The notes below the pieces were generated by a model. That model did not search any database. It was not told the DNA's origin and was given only the letters and a program-made list of their open reading frames with translations. Shown here piece by piece: positions 4,622 through 5,097 of a stretch of 5,097 nt of DNA. Source of the stretch: Aquirhabdus sp. GTDB lineage: Bacteria > Pseudomonadota > Gammaproteobacteria > Pseudomonadales > Moraxellaceae. Every line of letters begins with the position of its first letter. Position 1 is the first letter of the stretch. The translations under genes were made by a program, and so were the position numbers. The DNA is taken from positions 1 to 5,097 of the forward strand of contig JASLGO010000040.1 in the NCBI GenBank assembly GCA_030150135.1. The letters are read 5' to 3'.

Positions 4622-4771
4622 GGTGAAGTTTACGTTCATCCAAATCGCTTGATAAGTGCGAGGTTGAACGGAATGGTGAGGCATTTTTAGGCGCAGAACT
4701 GCAAGATGAAGTTTCATTTCAACGGTTCTGTAAAAGGTTAGATTGGTGTTGATTTAAAGACGAGTAAACTC

Positions 4772-5097
4772 ATGCAAGAGGCACAGATGCAGCGAGCGGA
4801 TACTGAGTTATCCGGAGAAAACGCGGCCTATATCGAAGAACTCTATGAGCGTTATCTGACCGATGCAAGTTCGGTTAGTTCAGACTGGAAGGCATTGTTC
4901 GACCAGTATCCAAAAGGTGACCAACCACATAGCAATGTGATTGAGCAGTTCCTATTATTAGCTCGAAATTCCACTCGCGCGCAACCGATGGCACAAAGTT
5001 CGGTCAGTACTGATCATGAACGTCGTCAGGTTGGTGTGTTGCAGTTGATTGCAGCTTATCGTAACCGTGGGCATCAGAAAGCAAACTTGGATCCACT
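4772..5097 (+). CDS. sucA: 2-oxoglutarate dehydrogenase E1 component, N-terminal fragment (runs off the window)
   Basis: SucA is the thiamine-diphosphate-dependent E1 subunit of the 2-oxoglutarate dehydrogenase complex. It decarboxylates 2-oxoglutarate and passes the succinyl group to the lipoyl domain of SucB. Only the first 108 codons are present; the full family length is roughly 930-950 residues. The start MQEAQMQRADTELS is followed by AAYIEELYERYLTD (residues 18-31), the conserved N-terminal segment, then a family-typical SDWKALFDQYPKGDQPH and RQVGVLQLIAAYRNRGHQ (residues 85-102), which leads into the catalytic part. The thiamine-binding motif lies beyond the window. The Shine-Dalgarno sequence is weak (GAG at 4762-4764, spacing 7). 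The ATG at 4772 is chosen because the preceding frame shows no family resemblance and the N-terminus matches what I recall of Acinetobacter SucA. It lies 661 bases downstream of sdhB, behind a terminator. Confidence 0.95.
   Translation, partial: MQEAQMQRADTELSGENAAYIEELYERYLTDASSVSSDWKALFDQYPKGDQPHSNVIEQFLLLARNSTRAQPMAQSSVSTDHERRQVGVLQLIAAYRNRGHQKANLDP

Larger units (their letters stand above)
4159..4771. other. sdhB-sucA intergenic region, non-coding, rich in inverted repeats
   Basis: About 610 bases separate the sdh terminator from sucA. I find no believable protein gene; the open frames here lack family resemblance and well-placed SD sequences. The first 200 bases are very AT-rich and contain the 10-bp perfect palindrome AGCTATAGCT (4231-4240). 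A compact series of inverted repeats lies at 4365-4378, 4379-4436 and 4444-4477. Further dyads are at 4516-4529, 4606-4621 and 4694-4730. The region must contain the sucA promoter and leader if sucA is transcribed independently, but no -35/-10 pair stands out as certain. Confidence 0.8.

Noticed and set aside
4461..4652. 63-codon plus-strand open frame upstream of sucA
   Set aside because: It begins inside the loop of the 4454-4471 hairpin with no SD, and its composition is low-complexity and unlike a conserved protein.

Overview
This window is a housekeeping tricarboxylic-acid-cycle locus from a gammaproteobacterium that looks like Acinetobacter or a close Moraxellaceae relative (Alkanindiges would also fit). 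The basis is protein-level recognition of the GltA, SdhC, SdhB and SucA N-terminal sequences, the gene order gltA (divergent) - sdhC - sdhD - sdhA - sdhB - sucA, and a moderately AT-rich composition with very AT-rich spacers. I cannot name the species without a database search.

Layout: positions 1-109 hold the first 36 codons of gltA (citrate synthase) on the minus strand. Positions 110-736 are a long divergent control region with one convincing plus-strand promoter (TTGTAT-N17-TATAAT, 551-579), which leaves a leader of about 150 nt in front of sdhC. Positions 737-4110 hold the complete sdhCDAB operon, encoding all four subunits of succinate dehydrogenase (complex II). The two membrane genes sdhC and sdhD overlap by one base. 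A 72-base spacer with small internal repeats separates sdhD from sdhA. sdhA (flavoprotein) and sdhB (iron-sulphur protein) follow, each with a strong Shine-Dalgarno sequence. A textbook intrinsic terminator (4129-4158) closes the operon. Positions 4159-4771 are non-coding, very AT-rich in the first half, and contain a notable cluster of inverted repeats. Positions 4772-5097 hold the first 108 codons of sucA (2-oxoglutarate dehydrogenase E1), which runs off the window.

Together the genes cover citrate synthesis, 2-oxoglutarate oxidation and succinate oxidation. Complex II passes electrons from succinate through FAD and three Fe-S clusters to ubiquinone in the inner membrane. The terminator after sdhB suggests that sucA is mainly transcribed from its own promoter rather than by read-through from sdh.

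The coding part is ordinary, with all key catalytic and cofactor residues that I checked present. I found no mobile element, CRISPR array, phage gene, tRNA or defence system. The part worth a second look is the sdhB-sucA spacer. It holds a 58-base imperfect inverted repeat (4379-4436) flanked by two smaller hairpins, and one arm of it is partly complementary to the sdhC ribosome-binding region. That is a speculative but testable hint of a regulatory RNA or operator.
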